A DNA stretch of 64,000 nt from Branchinecta lynchi (lineage: Eukaryota; Arthropoda; Branchiopoda; Anostraca; Branchinectidae), in contig JAKZAP010000018.1 in assembly GCA_023053575.1 (NCBI GenBank), forward strand, positions 11,973,922 to 12,037,921, written 5' to 3'. The first letter of the stretch is position 1. Each line of letters starts with the position of its first letter. Shown here piece by piece: positions 28,265-38,986 of the stretch. The position numbers were made by a program, and so were the translations under genes. The notes under the pieces were generated by a model, which searched no databases, was not told the origin of the DNA, and saw only the letters and a list, made by a program, of their open reading frames with translations.

Positions 28265-29128
28265 AACAAGACCTAAGGTGTCGATGAAATCTCAAAAATA
28301 TAATACTTGATCCAGACAATTGGGTCTTGTCTTCGCCAGATCCAGTCTTCGCCACGCTAATCATCTGAGAAAACCAAGTTCAGATATATCTCTATAAGCC
28401 ATACCTATTTTGACGATGCTGACCGAAAATTCCTGCTTTAATTCTGCCAAATTTCTGGTCTCGCCGAATTCTGAGCGAACTACCTGCCCAGCAAAATACG
28501 AATTCAGTGTATCTCCTTTCCCTATAAAGAACATCAAATCAACTTCAAAAAAAACTTTCTTATAAAAACTTTCCGGTTTCAGCCAGATTCCGGACGAATT
28601 ATATGTCCGGGTAAAAAAATGATTGTCATATACAGACTCAGCGTCTTTCTTAGCCCTAAATCTGTCATCTAATCAACTTCAGACAAAACTTTCGCTTTTA
28701 ACAAATTTTCCGGTTTGGCTGGATTGGGTTCATTATGTGTTCTTGCCCCATAATCAAACATCTAATCAACTTCCAATAAAACTTAAATTTTATCCAACTT
28801 TCCGGTTTTTGCCGGATTCCGGACGTAATACCTGTCCGGCGAGAAAATGGTTTTCATCATCGTGTTCGGCATTTCTTTTTACCTCATAATCGACTATCAC
28901 ATTAGCTGTTTAAAAATATTTTGTTTGCCCCTTAATTTGACCCCCCCCCCCCTCGATGTAGGGCTATAGAGCCCATCTACGAACTTGACCTTACCCTTGA
29001 CGCAAAGAATCCTCACACCAAGTTTCATCAAAATATCTCATTCTCTTCGAGAGTTATCGTGCTGACAGACGGACAACTTTTGCGATGTCATAGGGATTCC
29101 TCCACTTACGTTTTGGGATCCCAAAAAA
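28265..29128 (-). repeat. Family 1 dispersed repeat, copy C
   Basis: Minus-strand copy in intron 2. The right end (AACAAGACC...TCGATGAAA) is at 28265. Reverse-complement units carry CCGGAATCCGG-type boxes. The left palindrome CGTTTTGGGATCCCAAAA ends at about 29128. A ten-base C-run lies near 28946. Confidence 0.8.
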
Positions 29129-29814
29129 TGGACAACCTGTAAAAGTGAAAGCTTAATCAGAAATTGATTACAGGTTGGATTTCGGGGTAAGGAGACATGC
29201 TGAATCCGAAATAAGAAAATTATTTTCTTAAGGGACAAGTAGTTCATTTCTCCCGGAATTCGGCCACAACCGGAAATTTAGCATGAAGTTTATAACCCAA
29301 TAATATAGTCGATATAAGGTGAGGAGACATGCTGTTGCAGCTTTCGAACATACTAAAGATCGATTGGAGATTCAGTATCGGGGTAATGAGACATGCTGAA
29401 TCCAGTTTTGAACTTTATGAACATACTAAAGATCGATTGGAGATTCAGTATCGGGGTAATGAGACATGCTGAATCCAGTTTTGAACTTTATTTTCTTGAC
29501 GGATAAGTTGGCAAAATTTGCCAAAACCGGGAAATTTGGAACGAAAGGTTCCCCTCGTGCTCCACATACAGTTTGCCGATAATACTGCTAAAAGGAAGAA
29601 TTTGGTCAAGTGGTCAAGTTGGTTTGAAATAGATTAGAGATGAGATGTTGGAGTAAACGTGCATGGTGAATCCATATTTAAACTCGGTTATAGGTTATAG
29701 CAGAATGTTAAAGGGGCTTGGCCTGGGAATCTACAAGATTCGCTTGTCTGGATCAGGTAGTCCAATAAATACTCAATATTTCGGATCCCACGGAAACATT
29801 TGGTCTTGTTGGAT
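29129..29814 (+). repeat. Family 1 dispersed repeat, copy D, divergent
   Basis: Plus-strand, more diverged copy that starts where the left end of copy C stops, giving a head-to-head pair. Units carry GGTAAGGAGACATGCTGAATC and GGAATTCGGCCACAACCGG. A direct duplication of about 80 bp (AACATACTAAAGATCGATTG) is at 29346-29500. It ends in TTCGGATCCCACGGAAACA and GGTCTTGTT. Confidence 0.7.
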
Positions 29815-30012
29815 TTGGCTCGCTAATTGTCCATCCAGCATGCGGATTAGTCTTGGGCGATATATCGATATCTCGGGCTGGCGATTGATATCGAAATTGA
29901 AGCGTAAATATTTTTATCGAAAGCGATATTTGGAAATTCTTATATATTTTCTGATTGTATATAATTATTTGTATATGACTAACTTTTATATATTCTGAAG
30001 TTGGAGCATTTT

Positions 30013-32007
30013 CTTTTTATGGCACGTGCCTACCGGCCAAGTGACATATACCGATCACTTTTCCGTCGGTCGGTCAGTCGGTCGGTCAGTCCGGTGTTTG
30101 TGAGTTAGGGAACTTCCAGATGTGCTAGGACTATAAAAAACTAACTAACCTAAAAAAAAATAACCTGGAAATAATCAGTTTCCCGATCCGACCATCTGGG
30201 GGGGAGTGGAGGGCGGGGGAATCCTGAGAATTGAGTAGTTTTTGTCAAACCCCTAGCCCTTTCTTCACACTAGTATAGCTCTGGACGTGGATGACGTCAT
30301 TCTCTGCTTAAATCTATGAGTGTCGGCGGAGAGAGCTAGTGTAATTGATGGTCGAAGGGGTTGGTATGTGGTTCAAGCTTTTTGTCACACTTTTTCGAGT
30401 TAGGGTACTTCCAGATGTGCTAGGACGATGAAACTTAGAGGCATATCAGGGACCCGACCAAACCAACTTAGAAATAATCAGTTTCCCGATCCGACCATCT
30501 GGGGAGGGGCTGGAGGTTGGGGGAATCCTGAATGTTGAGTGGTGTGTAACTTTCGAACGGGTGATTGGATTGCAATGAGACTCAATACCTGAATAAATGA
30601 CTTATCTCTGATGTTTCATTTGAAGTCCGTACCAGACTCGACAGCTATGGGGGAGTTGGGGGGAGGGGAGACCGGAGATCCTGAGAAACGGTTAGAATGT
30701 AGGGATCGGATAAATCATAAATCATTTACACATTTGGACTGGATCCGGACACTGGGGGTTGGGGGTTGGAGGGGAGTTTCCCGGAATTCCGGTGATGGTG
30801 GCCATGAACTTGGGAGGCGTATCAGGGACCCGATCCAACTGACTTGTAAATACAAATTTACTCGATCCGGTAGTAATGGGGGGGGGGGGGGGGCAAAGGG
30901 AGGGGGAATCCGGAATATTGAGTTATGCGTAGCTTTGGAATGGGTGATCGGATTTGAGTGAAATTTTGTAATTGAACAGAGGACATGTCTCTGGTGATCT
31001 TGTTCAAATCCGGACCGGATTTGACAATAACTGGGGGGGGGGGGATACGTAACCGGCTTAGAGTGGAGAGATCGTGATGGAACTTTGTTGTTATAACAAA
31101 GAGATGCTCCGGAAAAGACATTTACAGAACTGGATAGTCTCTGGTAACTGTGGGGGGAGTTTGAGGGGGGGCGGAATTCCGGTGACTGCGAGTAAAGGTA
31201 CTTCCAGATGTGCTAGGACGATAAAACTTGGCTGGAATATAGAAATTCGATAAGATTGGCTTAGAAATCACCACTTTCCAAATCCGACTCCTTAAAGTAC
31301 CAACCATGACCGCAAATTAAGAAAAATACTTTTATTCTTTGAGACCAAGCTGACTTTGAAACATTTATTGAAACAATGTTTACAACGGATACGTCAGCTA
31401 CGATTCTTCATCAGCGATATTTCGGCCCTTCTTGGCAAGGGTCCTTCTGGTTCAACTTCGGGGAAGGAACAAAAACTGTATTACAGGTTTTTTTCCTTCC
31501 CCGAAGTTGAACCAGAGGATTGACAGCCCGATGAGGACCCTTGCCAAGAAGGGCCGAAATATCGCTGATGAAGAATCGTAGTTGACGTATCCGTTGTAAA
31601 CATTGCTTGAATAAAAAATAATTTTAAGCAAAATATGCATTTTCGTGATCCCCATCAGCCCATTATCATTTTTGCCTCAAGGGTTTTGCTTACAAATGAA
31701 GTTCTAGCACCCTTAAAGTAATTTTTGACCAAACGGTATATATCAGTGATGCCTAAGAGCCTGCTATCAATCAATCAATCAATTTTATTTCAGCTTACGC
31801 CATAATCGTTTTTGCCTCAAGGATTTTGGTTACAGATGAATTTCTAGCGCCTTTAAATTGCGTATCATTACAGCCAAGTTCAACAATAAAATACTTTTCT
31901 CTAGCTTTAGCTTTCTCTAGCAGTTGGACCGCACAGTCGAAAAGTACTTTTGATCATACAATACATCTCAACCCGTGCAAGTGCCATATGAGCTTACAGC
32001 TCTTGTT
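30013..32007 (+). repeat. Family 2 dispersed repeat, complete copy
   Basis: Left end TTTTTATGGCACGTGCC...GGCCAAGTG (30014-30042), then CGGTCGGTCAGTCGGTCGG. Units carry AGGACGATGAAACTT, GATCCGACCATCTGGGG and GAACGGGTGATTGGATT. The right end has AAGTGCCATATGAGCT and CTTGTT (32002-32007). G-runs lie near 30879-30893 and 31033-31042. A hammerhead-like palindrome is nested at 31374-31605. At about 31650-31870 a 60-base segment (TTTTTGCCTCAAGG) is duplicated about 155 bp apart. Confidence 0.75.
31374..31605. repeat. Palindrome with two hammerhead-ribozyme-like motifs (Penelope-type relic)
   Basis: Arms 31374-31468 and 31492-31605 are inverted copies, and the right arm has an extra 16 bases. Each arm includes AGGACCCTTGCCAAGAAGGG then CCGAAATATCGCTG. 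On the plus strand CCGATGAGGACCC...GGGCCGAAA resembles the hammerhead core CUGANGA - stem II - GAAA with one core change (C for U). Such motifs mark the terminal regions of Penelope-like elements and retrozymes. Here it looks like an inactive inverted relic. Confidence 0.55.
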
Positions 32008-33323
32008 GTAATTCAGTTTTATATTATTTGAAGTTATTAACAAAAACAAAAGATGATTCAAAATGACACTTGACTGCATTTAATGTTCCCAAATTTAGCG
32101 AAAAGAGAAATTGGTCCCGAGATATCCATATCGTTATATTGATTATCGAATGTTTGGGTGGAAATATCAACATATCAGTAAAATCCAAATATCGCCTTAC
32201 ATTATCGCGAATTTTGCATCCAAATGCAAAAGGAGTAGCCTACAGCTAGCCTACATTCTGCTTTATATGAATGCTTGTAGCTTCTGTACGAGAAAAATGC
32301 GCTCAATCATGCTTACTCAGCCCGACCAGTCACCCAGTAGCTTTACACCGGTTCAGTGGTGTAATATGTCGCTATGTGCAAGTCCGGATGCCATGCCATA
32401 GTAGCGGGTCTACCTCACGGTGACTGAGCACATGACTAACAATGACTTGCAAAGTTAAGATGAAACAAAATTATGGTTCAAGAAAACCAGAAATTACATA
32501 GCTGTTCCTGGCCACAAGAAGCATGATGCAGCGTGTTATTGTCACCATGTTTTGAGTAATGTCCATCTCTCTGCCGATCTGAAGACGTAATTGTAGTGAT
32601 TCCGCATGGAATTACCAACTTCACAGGTTAGCAATGGGCCTAGGCTGGGGTACGTCGGCTCTACCTATGATCTCAAAGGGGTCTTCTCTTCAACAGTCGG
32701 AAGGATCGTTTGTCTCGGAGGATTCTTGTTGCTCGGGCTAATAACCATTGAAAAGGGGTAGCCCAAGGGTTTATGACGTCGTGTTTTCTGAGATTTAAAC
32801 AGCTGACGATTCTCTACTCCGCCACTGCTCCGGCGAGTCCCTGTGTAAGGTTCATATAATATCAACAAAATTATTGCATCTTCGGACGGGTTATTCCTCA
32901 AAAGATCCTGTAGAACAATATGAAAATAGCAAGTACGACTAGCATTTGCAGAAATTGGCTGCTCATCGGAGGAGCAAAAAGCCCTCCAGATTCCCTGGAA
33001 AAACGGACTTAACTTAAATCAGAATTGACTTAGTGTCGATTCTTAGTTACAGGATATAGTATTCATTCATGCAAGCGACGAACAACTACTTCCTCACCAC
33101 TGAAAATGCAGCCGAGTCTGGGAATGAAAGGGCAGAACGAAGCTGAAGTAAAGCAATCGAATTACATACTACAAATTTCTTCTGGATAGACTATAGTTCT
33201 GTAAAAATGGAGACAGCTTAAAATTACCAAACCAGGATCAGCAGTCTTGAGAAAATAACCAGGCCATTTAAAATTTTACTTACCTTACCTTAAAATTTTT
33301 ACTTTGTTTATCTTTCTCTGCAG
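32008..33323. other. Intron 2 sequence, no gene seen
   Basis: About 1.3 kb without recognisable repeats, coding blocks or RNA genes. The acceptor of exon 3 (TTCTCTGCAG) ends at 33323. Confidence 0.5.
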
Positions 33324-33439
33324 AGTTTTGCGTAGACGAGCCAGAAGCCATCTTCAAAGCCTTGGGCTTAAAGAGGATCAATCTGTTCAACGCCATACCG
33401 ATGCTGATTTCTACATCCAGTAGAGAGGAAGTCAGAAAG
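33324..33439 (+). CDS. PRXL2B-like: Selenoprotein U / PRXL2B-like, exon 3
   Basis: Acceptor TTTCTCTGCAG and donor GTAAGC; phase 1 in, phase 0 out. The split codon A|AG gives Lys, producing YNGKFCVDEPEAIFKALGLK and then RINLFNAIPMLIS. The family's conserved segment (GK/E-x-Y-x-DE...LGFKR-x-N...) is recognisable across the exon 2/3 junction, which confirms the splice prediction. Family 1 copy E begins only 19 bases past the donor. Confidence 0.85.
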
Positions 33440-33458
33440 GTAAGCCACACCAATCTTC

Positions 33459-34438
33459 TTTTTGGGATCCCAAAACGTAAGTGGAGGGATACCTACGACA
33501 TCGCAAAAGTTGTTCGTCTGTCCGTCGGTCAGCACGATAGCTCTTGAAGGAAATGATATATTTCGATGAAACTTGGTGTAAGGATTCTTTGGGTTAAAGG
33601 AAAGGTCGAGTTCGTAGATGGGCTCTGTAGCCCTACATTTAGGCAGGGGGTTCAAATTAAGGGGCAAACAAAATATTTTTAAACAGCTAATGAAATAGTC
33701 GATTAAGGGGTAAGAAGATATGCTGACATTATGAAAAGCATTTTCTCACCGGACAAGTAGTTCGCCCGGAATCCGACAAAAACCGGAAAGTTTTTTACAA
33801 GTAAAAGTTTTATTTGAAGTGGATTAGATGTTTGATTTAGAAGTAAGAAGACATGCTGAACACTCATACGAAAACCATTTTCTACGTGATCAAGTAGTTC
33901 GCCCGGAATCTGGCCAAAACCGGACAATTTGTTAAAAGCAAAAAGTTCTATTGGAAGTTGATTGAATGTCAAATATAGGGGTAAGAAGAGATGCTGAACC
34001 CGGATCTGACAATCATTTTTCACCCGGACATATAGTTCACCCGGAATCCAGCCGACAGGAAAGTTTGTTCTAAGTTAGTTTTATTTGAAATTGATTATAT
34101 GTTCGCTATATGGGTAAAGAAATACGTTGAAGTCGTTCTTTAACTTTGTTTTTTCGCCGGACAAGCAGTTCGCCCGGAATTGGGCAGAAACTGGAAATTT
34201 GGCCGAAGTAAGGCAGGAAATTTCGATCATTTTCGTTAAAATAAATATGACTTATAGGGGTAAACACACATGATGAAACCATATCTGAACTTGGGTTTTC
34301 TCAGATGATTAGCTATTTGGCCTTAATCTGTTTTCAAATTTTAATAGTAAAAACGGTCAAGGAGTCTGGCGAAGACTGGGTCTGTCGAAGACTCAAATAT
34401 TACATTTTTGGGATTCCATCGAAACCTTTGGTCTTGTT
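33459..34438 (+). repeat. Family 1 dispersed repeat, copy E
   Basis: TTTTTGGGATCCCAAAACG at the left and TTTTTGGGATTCCATCGAAACC then GGTCTTGTT at the right, with four or five units between. It fills most of intron 3 (33440-34969). Confidence 0.85.
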
Positions 34439-34969
34439 CGTTGGGCTTACTGAAACCGATGAGATAGGTGGAGAAAATCGAGTTCACAGGGGGGGGGGGG
34501 GCATTAACTGCAAGATCCAGGGTGTAAGCATAAGTTGAGCCAGACGGTAGTAGAAGCGTAGACGGTAGAAAGAAGTTCTTTATTGGGAGAGCCGGGGGTG
34601 GGGGGGGGGGGGAGGCCCCGTCTTCGAACGAGGGTGCAATCTAAGTTTGAGCCGATTTAAAATTTCAGTGTATATTCAATATTCTTTTTCTTCTCTGAAT
34701 GACCATGTGTTTCGACCACAATCGTCTCATCCGCTGTCGTAGACTGTTTAAAAAAAAAGCCGGTCTCAAGCGGAAGTTTAGAATCTTTTCTAGTGTATAT
34801 CATCTTCGAATCAAAGTCATAGGCTACATGTGCAATTGACACTGTCTTTTTCGGATTATTCTCTGAGCGATAAGCCCACTAACTAAATGCTAGCTAGATC
34901 AGCTTCTTTACGATGACGACAACCAACTAAGCTGCGCGAGGTTTTATTGATAGGTTTGGTTCTTTTCAG
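34439..34969. other. Rest of intron 3
   Basis: Non-coding. G-runs lie at about 34489-34500 and 34601-34613. The acceptor TTCTTTTCAG ends at 34969. Confidence 0.5.
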
Positions 34970-35143
34970 GTAAAGGACGCCCGTGTCGGTGGCAACTTAA
35001 GGGGTGACGGATACCAGCTTGGTGGAGTGCTCATAGTAAAGAAGGGAGGAAAGTTGGTGGCCTTTAGAAGACAAGAGAGCCCAGCGGAAATACCTATGCA
35101 TCCTTCTGAAGTTCTAAAGGTGAAGACGAATGCTATTGATTGA
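34970..35143 (+). CDS. PRXL2B-like: Selenoprotein U / PRXL2B-like, exon 4 and stop
   Basis: Phase 0 in. It encodes VKDARVGGNLRGDGYQLGG, VLIVKKGGKLVAF and RRQESPAEIPMHPSEVL, ending with TGA at 35141-35143. The G-N-L-x-G-D-x-x-Q-x-GG and LIV-x-KGG motifs followed by QESP are diagnostic of the PRXL2B branch. The full spliced reading frame is 549 bp including the stop (182 residues, Sec at 41), a normal length for the family. Confidence 0.88.
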   Translation, partial: VKDARVGGNLRGDGYQLGGVLIVKKGGKLVAFRRQESPAEIPMHPSEVLKVKTNAID

Positions 35144-35855
35144 TTTAAGGAGAAAATATAAGGCATTGCTTTCTCAGGCTGGCCTGGTCCTATCGTTTAA
35201 TCCAGTCTCTGGAAATATGCAAAGCTCTAGCGACAGTTACGTGACGGAATAACTTCAGGACTGGCTGAGAACGAATTCAACTTGTACCGCCTTAGCTAAG
35301 CAGATCGTGTGGGATGATCTGATTGGCTATTTTTCAATCTTTCCAGCTATCGCATATTCTGTATTAAAATGGCAAGCTATGAATGCGCAATTTTCTATCT
35401 CACCTGGTCATCGACACGGGTCAACAAGATGTACGTTGCTTTTGTATTACCACATAAATTGACAGCCGGATCTGCATCGGTCAGCGAGGGGGAAGTCATA
35501 ACCAATTGCAGAGATCCTATAGCGAGTGGGAATGAGCGCGAGGGTGGTAGACGGTGCGCGGATTGTTGGCCCACAAAACTCCTCTCGTCATCAATTATAT
35601 GAAGTAATTGCATGCAGGAGAGAGGAATAACAAGTAAAAGCTGGTAGGACTGTTCACACTGTTTGCCAGACTAAGAGAACGGTGAATCAGCCAATAAGAA
35701 GGTAGTGAGTAAAAAGAATATACGACTGAACCGATTTCAGATTATCGACGAGCAGCGTTTGGCTACTGCACGTTCTCCAGCAAAAGAAGATGGCACCCCT
35801 TACCGTGAGCAGCGAGTCTCACCGGACTTCATCAGACAACAATAGATGGCGTAGC

Positions 35856-35931
35856 GGGCTGACCAGAGGATATGAAGCGCAATGTCTAAATCTTATGGTG
35901 TTGCTGCTGATGCTGAAATGTTGGTCATCCC
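35856..35931 (+). ncRNA. SECIS-like element
   Basis: About 710 nt after the stop. Helix I pairs GGG-C-TGACCA (35856-35865) with TGGTCA-T-CCC (35922-35931). The non-Watson-Crick core is ATGA (35872-35875) opposite TGAT (35908-35911). Helix II pairs AGCGCAATGTC (35876-35886) with GGTGTTGC-T-GCT (35897-35908), with one bulged T and three G-U pairs. The apical loop TAAATCTTAT opens with the A-run expected 12 nt after ATGA. This matches the eukaryotic SECIS consensus in order and spacing. It was assembled by eye; no energy calculation was made. Confidence 0.72.
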
Positions 35932-36050
35932 TATCCCGTCAATTGTTTCTGGTAGTTTGGAAGGATAGCAAATAGAGTGTGGGCCCTTGATGTGTTACTC
36001 ATGGTAATTCACCACTAGTAATTAGTCGGGGACTGATGAAACTTAGTAGC

Positions 36051-36056
36051 AATAAA
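36051..36056 (+). terminator. Candidate poly(A) signal AATAAA
   Basis: First AATAAA after the SECIS-like element, about 120 nt downstream of it, consistent with the end of the selenoprotein mRNA. Confidence 0.5.
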
Positions 36057-37239
36057 GTAGGTTCTATATAGAGAACTTATGTCGGTTAAAAAGCATGGAC
36101 TATGATTGGATTACTACCTTAACCTACGAAAACTGTTGCCTATTAGTGCCTTAGCGAGTAGTGGGAAAGAATAATCCCAAATTAAGGGGGAAGAAAGTCA
36201 CTCGGGTTAGAGCTAGTTACGCCGCGGCATGCAGAAAGGCATACGACTGTACGAGTGTAGTGGTGCTGATACTTGAAGCCTATCCATATGATAAAGTGGG
36301 AACCCCTTAGTTGTTTTCTACGAGTTCTAAAACCTATTTCCGTAATGATTGATAGTTTGTACTAGATGGCGTAATTTGTCTGAATTTTGTCAGCAGCAGC
36401 TGCGTTTCAATCAAAGTTTGAAGCTAACTTCAACTCAGACGTCTCTTTTTAAATGCCGATTTTGTTCGCCGGTCGCTCTATCTTTGTCCTTAGAATTCTG
36501 ACAGTCGAACTTCATCATCTAGCAAATTCGAAGCTCCAATGTTAATGAAACGGTGACCGGGTCGCGGTAGTCGCAAGAAACATTAATAAGCAAACGATCA
36601 ACTTCCATGGCGTTTGAAAACGGAGGTTAAGCAACCTGCTAAGCCAACGTTGAACTAAAATCCGATGAAAGAAGCAACTAGTACTGCTAAACTGCACAGA
36701 CTGAAAGGATTTAATTTTGGAGGGACATGAACAAATTTTTACGCTTAAGCTGGTGCAAAACGGGCTAAAACCCTTTACCGCTCAGGGCATAAGTGGCTGA
36801 AATCGTATCCCAAATGTTGACCTGTTTTTTAGTTATTTGTTACTTATGTGACATAGAATCTCATCTGCTGGTATGAAACAGGCAAAAACCGCCGCTCGAG
36901 GCCTATTGGGATAGACCGTACCTGTTATTTCAAAGTGTTTTATGTTTTGTGTTGATTTGTGCTGTGATTACTCTTCTGTTTTGTTACAACAAGTACTTGC
37001 CCGATTAAACTGAAACCCGTGAGTCCGAGTTGTACTACTTTATGTGATTATATCATCTCACAGAACTTTCTCGAAGACCGGGCGTCCTCAAAAAGGTTTG
37101 GCAAGTTATGATTAAGAGGAGGAGCCAGAACGTTATTGCGTTAGTCTCCTGGAACGTAATATGACATCATGTACCGTAGCGTTACCATTTTGAAGGGGAC
37201 TCCTGCTGCACAGTTAGTTATTCAAGGTCAACTCCTATA
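36057..37239. other. Intergenic, nothing recognised
   Basis: No repeat family member, coding block or RNA gene was identified in this 1.2 kb. Confidence 0.45.
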
Positions 37240-37880
37240 TCGAGCTTGAAAACTAAAACTCCGTGGAGTAGTTATTACTGAAACTTTAGATTGGGAAGAT
37301 AATACTGTAGAAACACTCCGTAAGGCAAACCGAAGACTGCACATGTTAAAGCTTTTATCAAAGCATAATGTCCCAAGTATTCCTATCCTCAGGATTTATA
37401 CTCCATAAGACCATTAATGGAGTACGCATGCGCAGTGTGGCATTTTGGTCTAACTTCAGATCAAAACTCACGTATTGAAAGAATCCAAAAACGTGCTCTC
37501 CATATTATCCATGAAGGCCCAAAAGTACCCTACTCCCTTCTGCTAAGCACGTACGCAATTGATACATTGGAGAAACGGAAACTGAACCTGTGCCTCGAGA
37601 TGGGTAAACAGCTTATTTCGCATCCGATCTACAATGAGTTTCTCCCTTCCCCATACAACAATGTAAGGGAAAGGCAAGAGCGAGCAGTCTCTACGAAGGT
37701 CCCAGCGTTCCAACCAGCAGCGGCCGAACATAGCCGTGACCAAAATAGTTTTATACAAAAGATTGTTGAAATTATAAATAGCCTTTGAACATTTGTACGT
37801 GCTTTTAAATGTATATGTTATAGACAGTACTCACCAATTTTGATTTTGTAACCGTGAAAGTGTGAGCGAATAAATTACTA
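37240..37880 (+). pseudogene. Non-LTR retrotransposon 3' fragment
   Basis: One frame reads VVITETLDWEDNTVETLRKA and SKHNVPSIPILRIY. After a frameshift near 37405 an open stretch (37417-37788) reads LMEYACAVWHFGL, RIERIQKRALHIIHEGPKVP and further to a stop. It is homologous to the fragments at 3-610 and 45426-45960 (CR1/jockey-like RT end). An AATAAA-containing AT-rich tail follows. Inactive. Confidence 0.75.
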
Positions 37881-37984
37881 TTCTATTCTAAAAGAAATAA
37901 ATATCAATAACACTGAGAAAGCCATCGAAAATAACCTATCCGAGCAGAAGGCCAAGAAGGTCATACAAATTTTATTAGAGCTAT

Positions 37985-38017
37985 GTTTCGGCCCTTCTTG
38001 GCAAGGGTCCTCTTCAG
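37985..38017 (-). ncRNA. Hammerhead-ribozyme-like core
   Basis: On the minus strand CTGAAGA (fits CUGANGA) is followed by stem II GGACCCTT...AAGGGCC (one bulged A) and then GAAAC. This is the conserved order of a hammerhead core. Stems I and III are short or not evident, as in Penelope-associated types. The same 30-base block, with a damaged core, is in the palindrome at 31374-31605. Confidence 0.5.
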
Positions 38018-38108
38018 GCTTAGGCCGCTAAACCTGGAAACAAACTCGTGGAAAAGGTTTTTCCACAAGTTCATTTTCAGCTTAAGTGAATACATCTGTT
38101 TGTTTAGC

Positions 38109-38790
38109 GATCACGATTGCTACCCTTCCATCGGTCCGGGTTCTGCTAGTTCGGGCTTCTCCACATAAGCTAGGACGATGAAACTTGACAGGCATATCTG
38201 GGACCCGACCAGATTAACTTGGAAATAGTCACTTCCCCGATCCGACCATCTGGGGCAGAGTGGAGGGAGGGGGAGGTATGTATAACTTTAAAACGGCTGA
38301 TCGGATTTTAAAGAAGTGTGATATTTAGAAAGACCTCGTGTCTCTGACATCCAATCTTAAGTTTGGACCGGATCAGGTGGTTCTGGGGAGAGATGGAGGG
38401 GGAACCTGAAATCTTGGGAAACACTTAAGAGTAGAGGGATCGGGATGAAACTTGATGGGAAGAATAAGCACAAGTTCTATATACGTCTGACATAAACGGA
38501 GCGGATTCTGGCACTATGGCCCCCCCTCCCCCCTGGGGTCCGGAATTCTGGTGATCAACTCGGTACTTCCTGACGTTTTAGGACGACGAAACTTGAAAGG
38601 CGCAGTGACGCGAAGAGACTGACTTGTGGATGATCGTTCACCCGATCCGACATTCGTGAGGAGAGTGGAGGGATAACGAATCAGGAATCTAGTGGCTTGC
38701 ATAACTTTTGAAGGTCGGATTTGAACGAGACTTACCAAGTTTCCAAACTTGGCAAGTGGAAAGAGCTATGGTCTCAGATGTTCCATGTTA
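38109..38790 (+). repeat. Family 2 dispersed repeat, partial
   Basis: AGCTAGGACGATGAAACTTGA, GATCCGACCATCTGGGG, AAGACCTCGTGTCTC and TTTTGAAGGTCGGATTT blocks in family order. No terminal hairpins were seen. Confidence 0.65.
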
Positions 38791-38986
38791 ATGCTTCACA
38801 AAGTTAAAAGGGAAAAGTTACTTTACAATCAGAGACCTGGCATATGTTTTACGCTTTTGAAATAAAACCTCGCGAAGGCACAAGCTGTCCTCTAGGAAAA
38901 ATTCTTTTTCCGTTCGTCAGTTCTGATCCTGAAACCTAGGTTGCGCTAGTCTGTCTTGAATGAAAAATAAATCATAATATCTTGCG

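Noticed and set aside
35520..35560. GAATGAGCGCG...GTGCGCGGATTG hairpin as a SECIS
   Set aside because: Only four paired bases next to ATGA, no A-run in the loop and an asymmetric lower loop. The element at 35856 is far better.
35580..35625. CCTCTC...GAGAGG hairpin as a SECIS
   Set aside because: ATGA lies in the apical loop rather than at the helix base, so the core geometry is wrong.
36538..36592. AATGTT-A-ATGA...AAGA-AACATT as a SECIS
   Set aside because: A lower helix forms, but the upper helix does not pair and the apical loop has no A-run.
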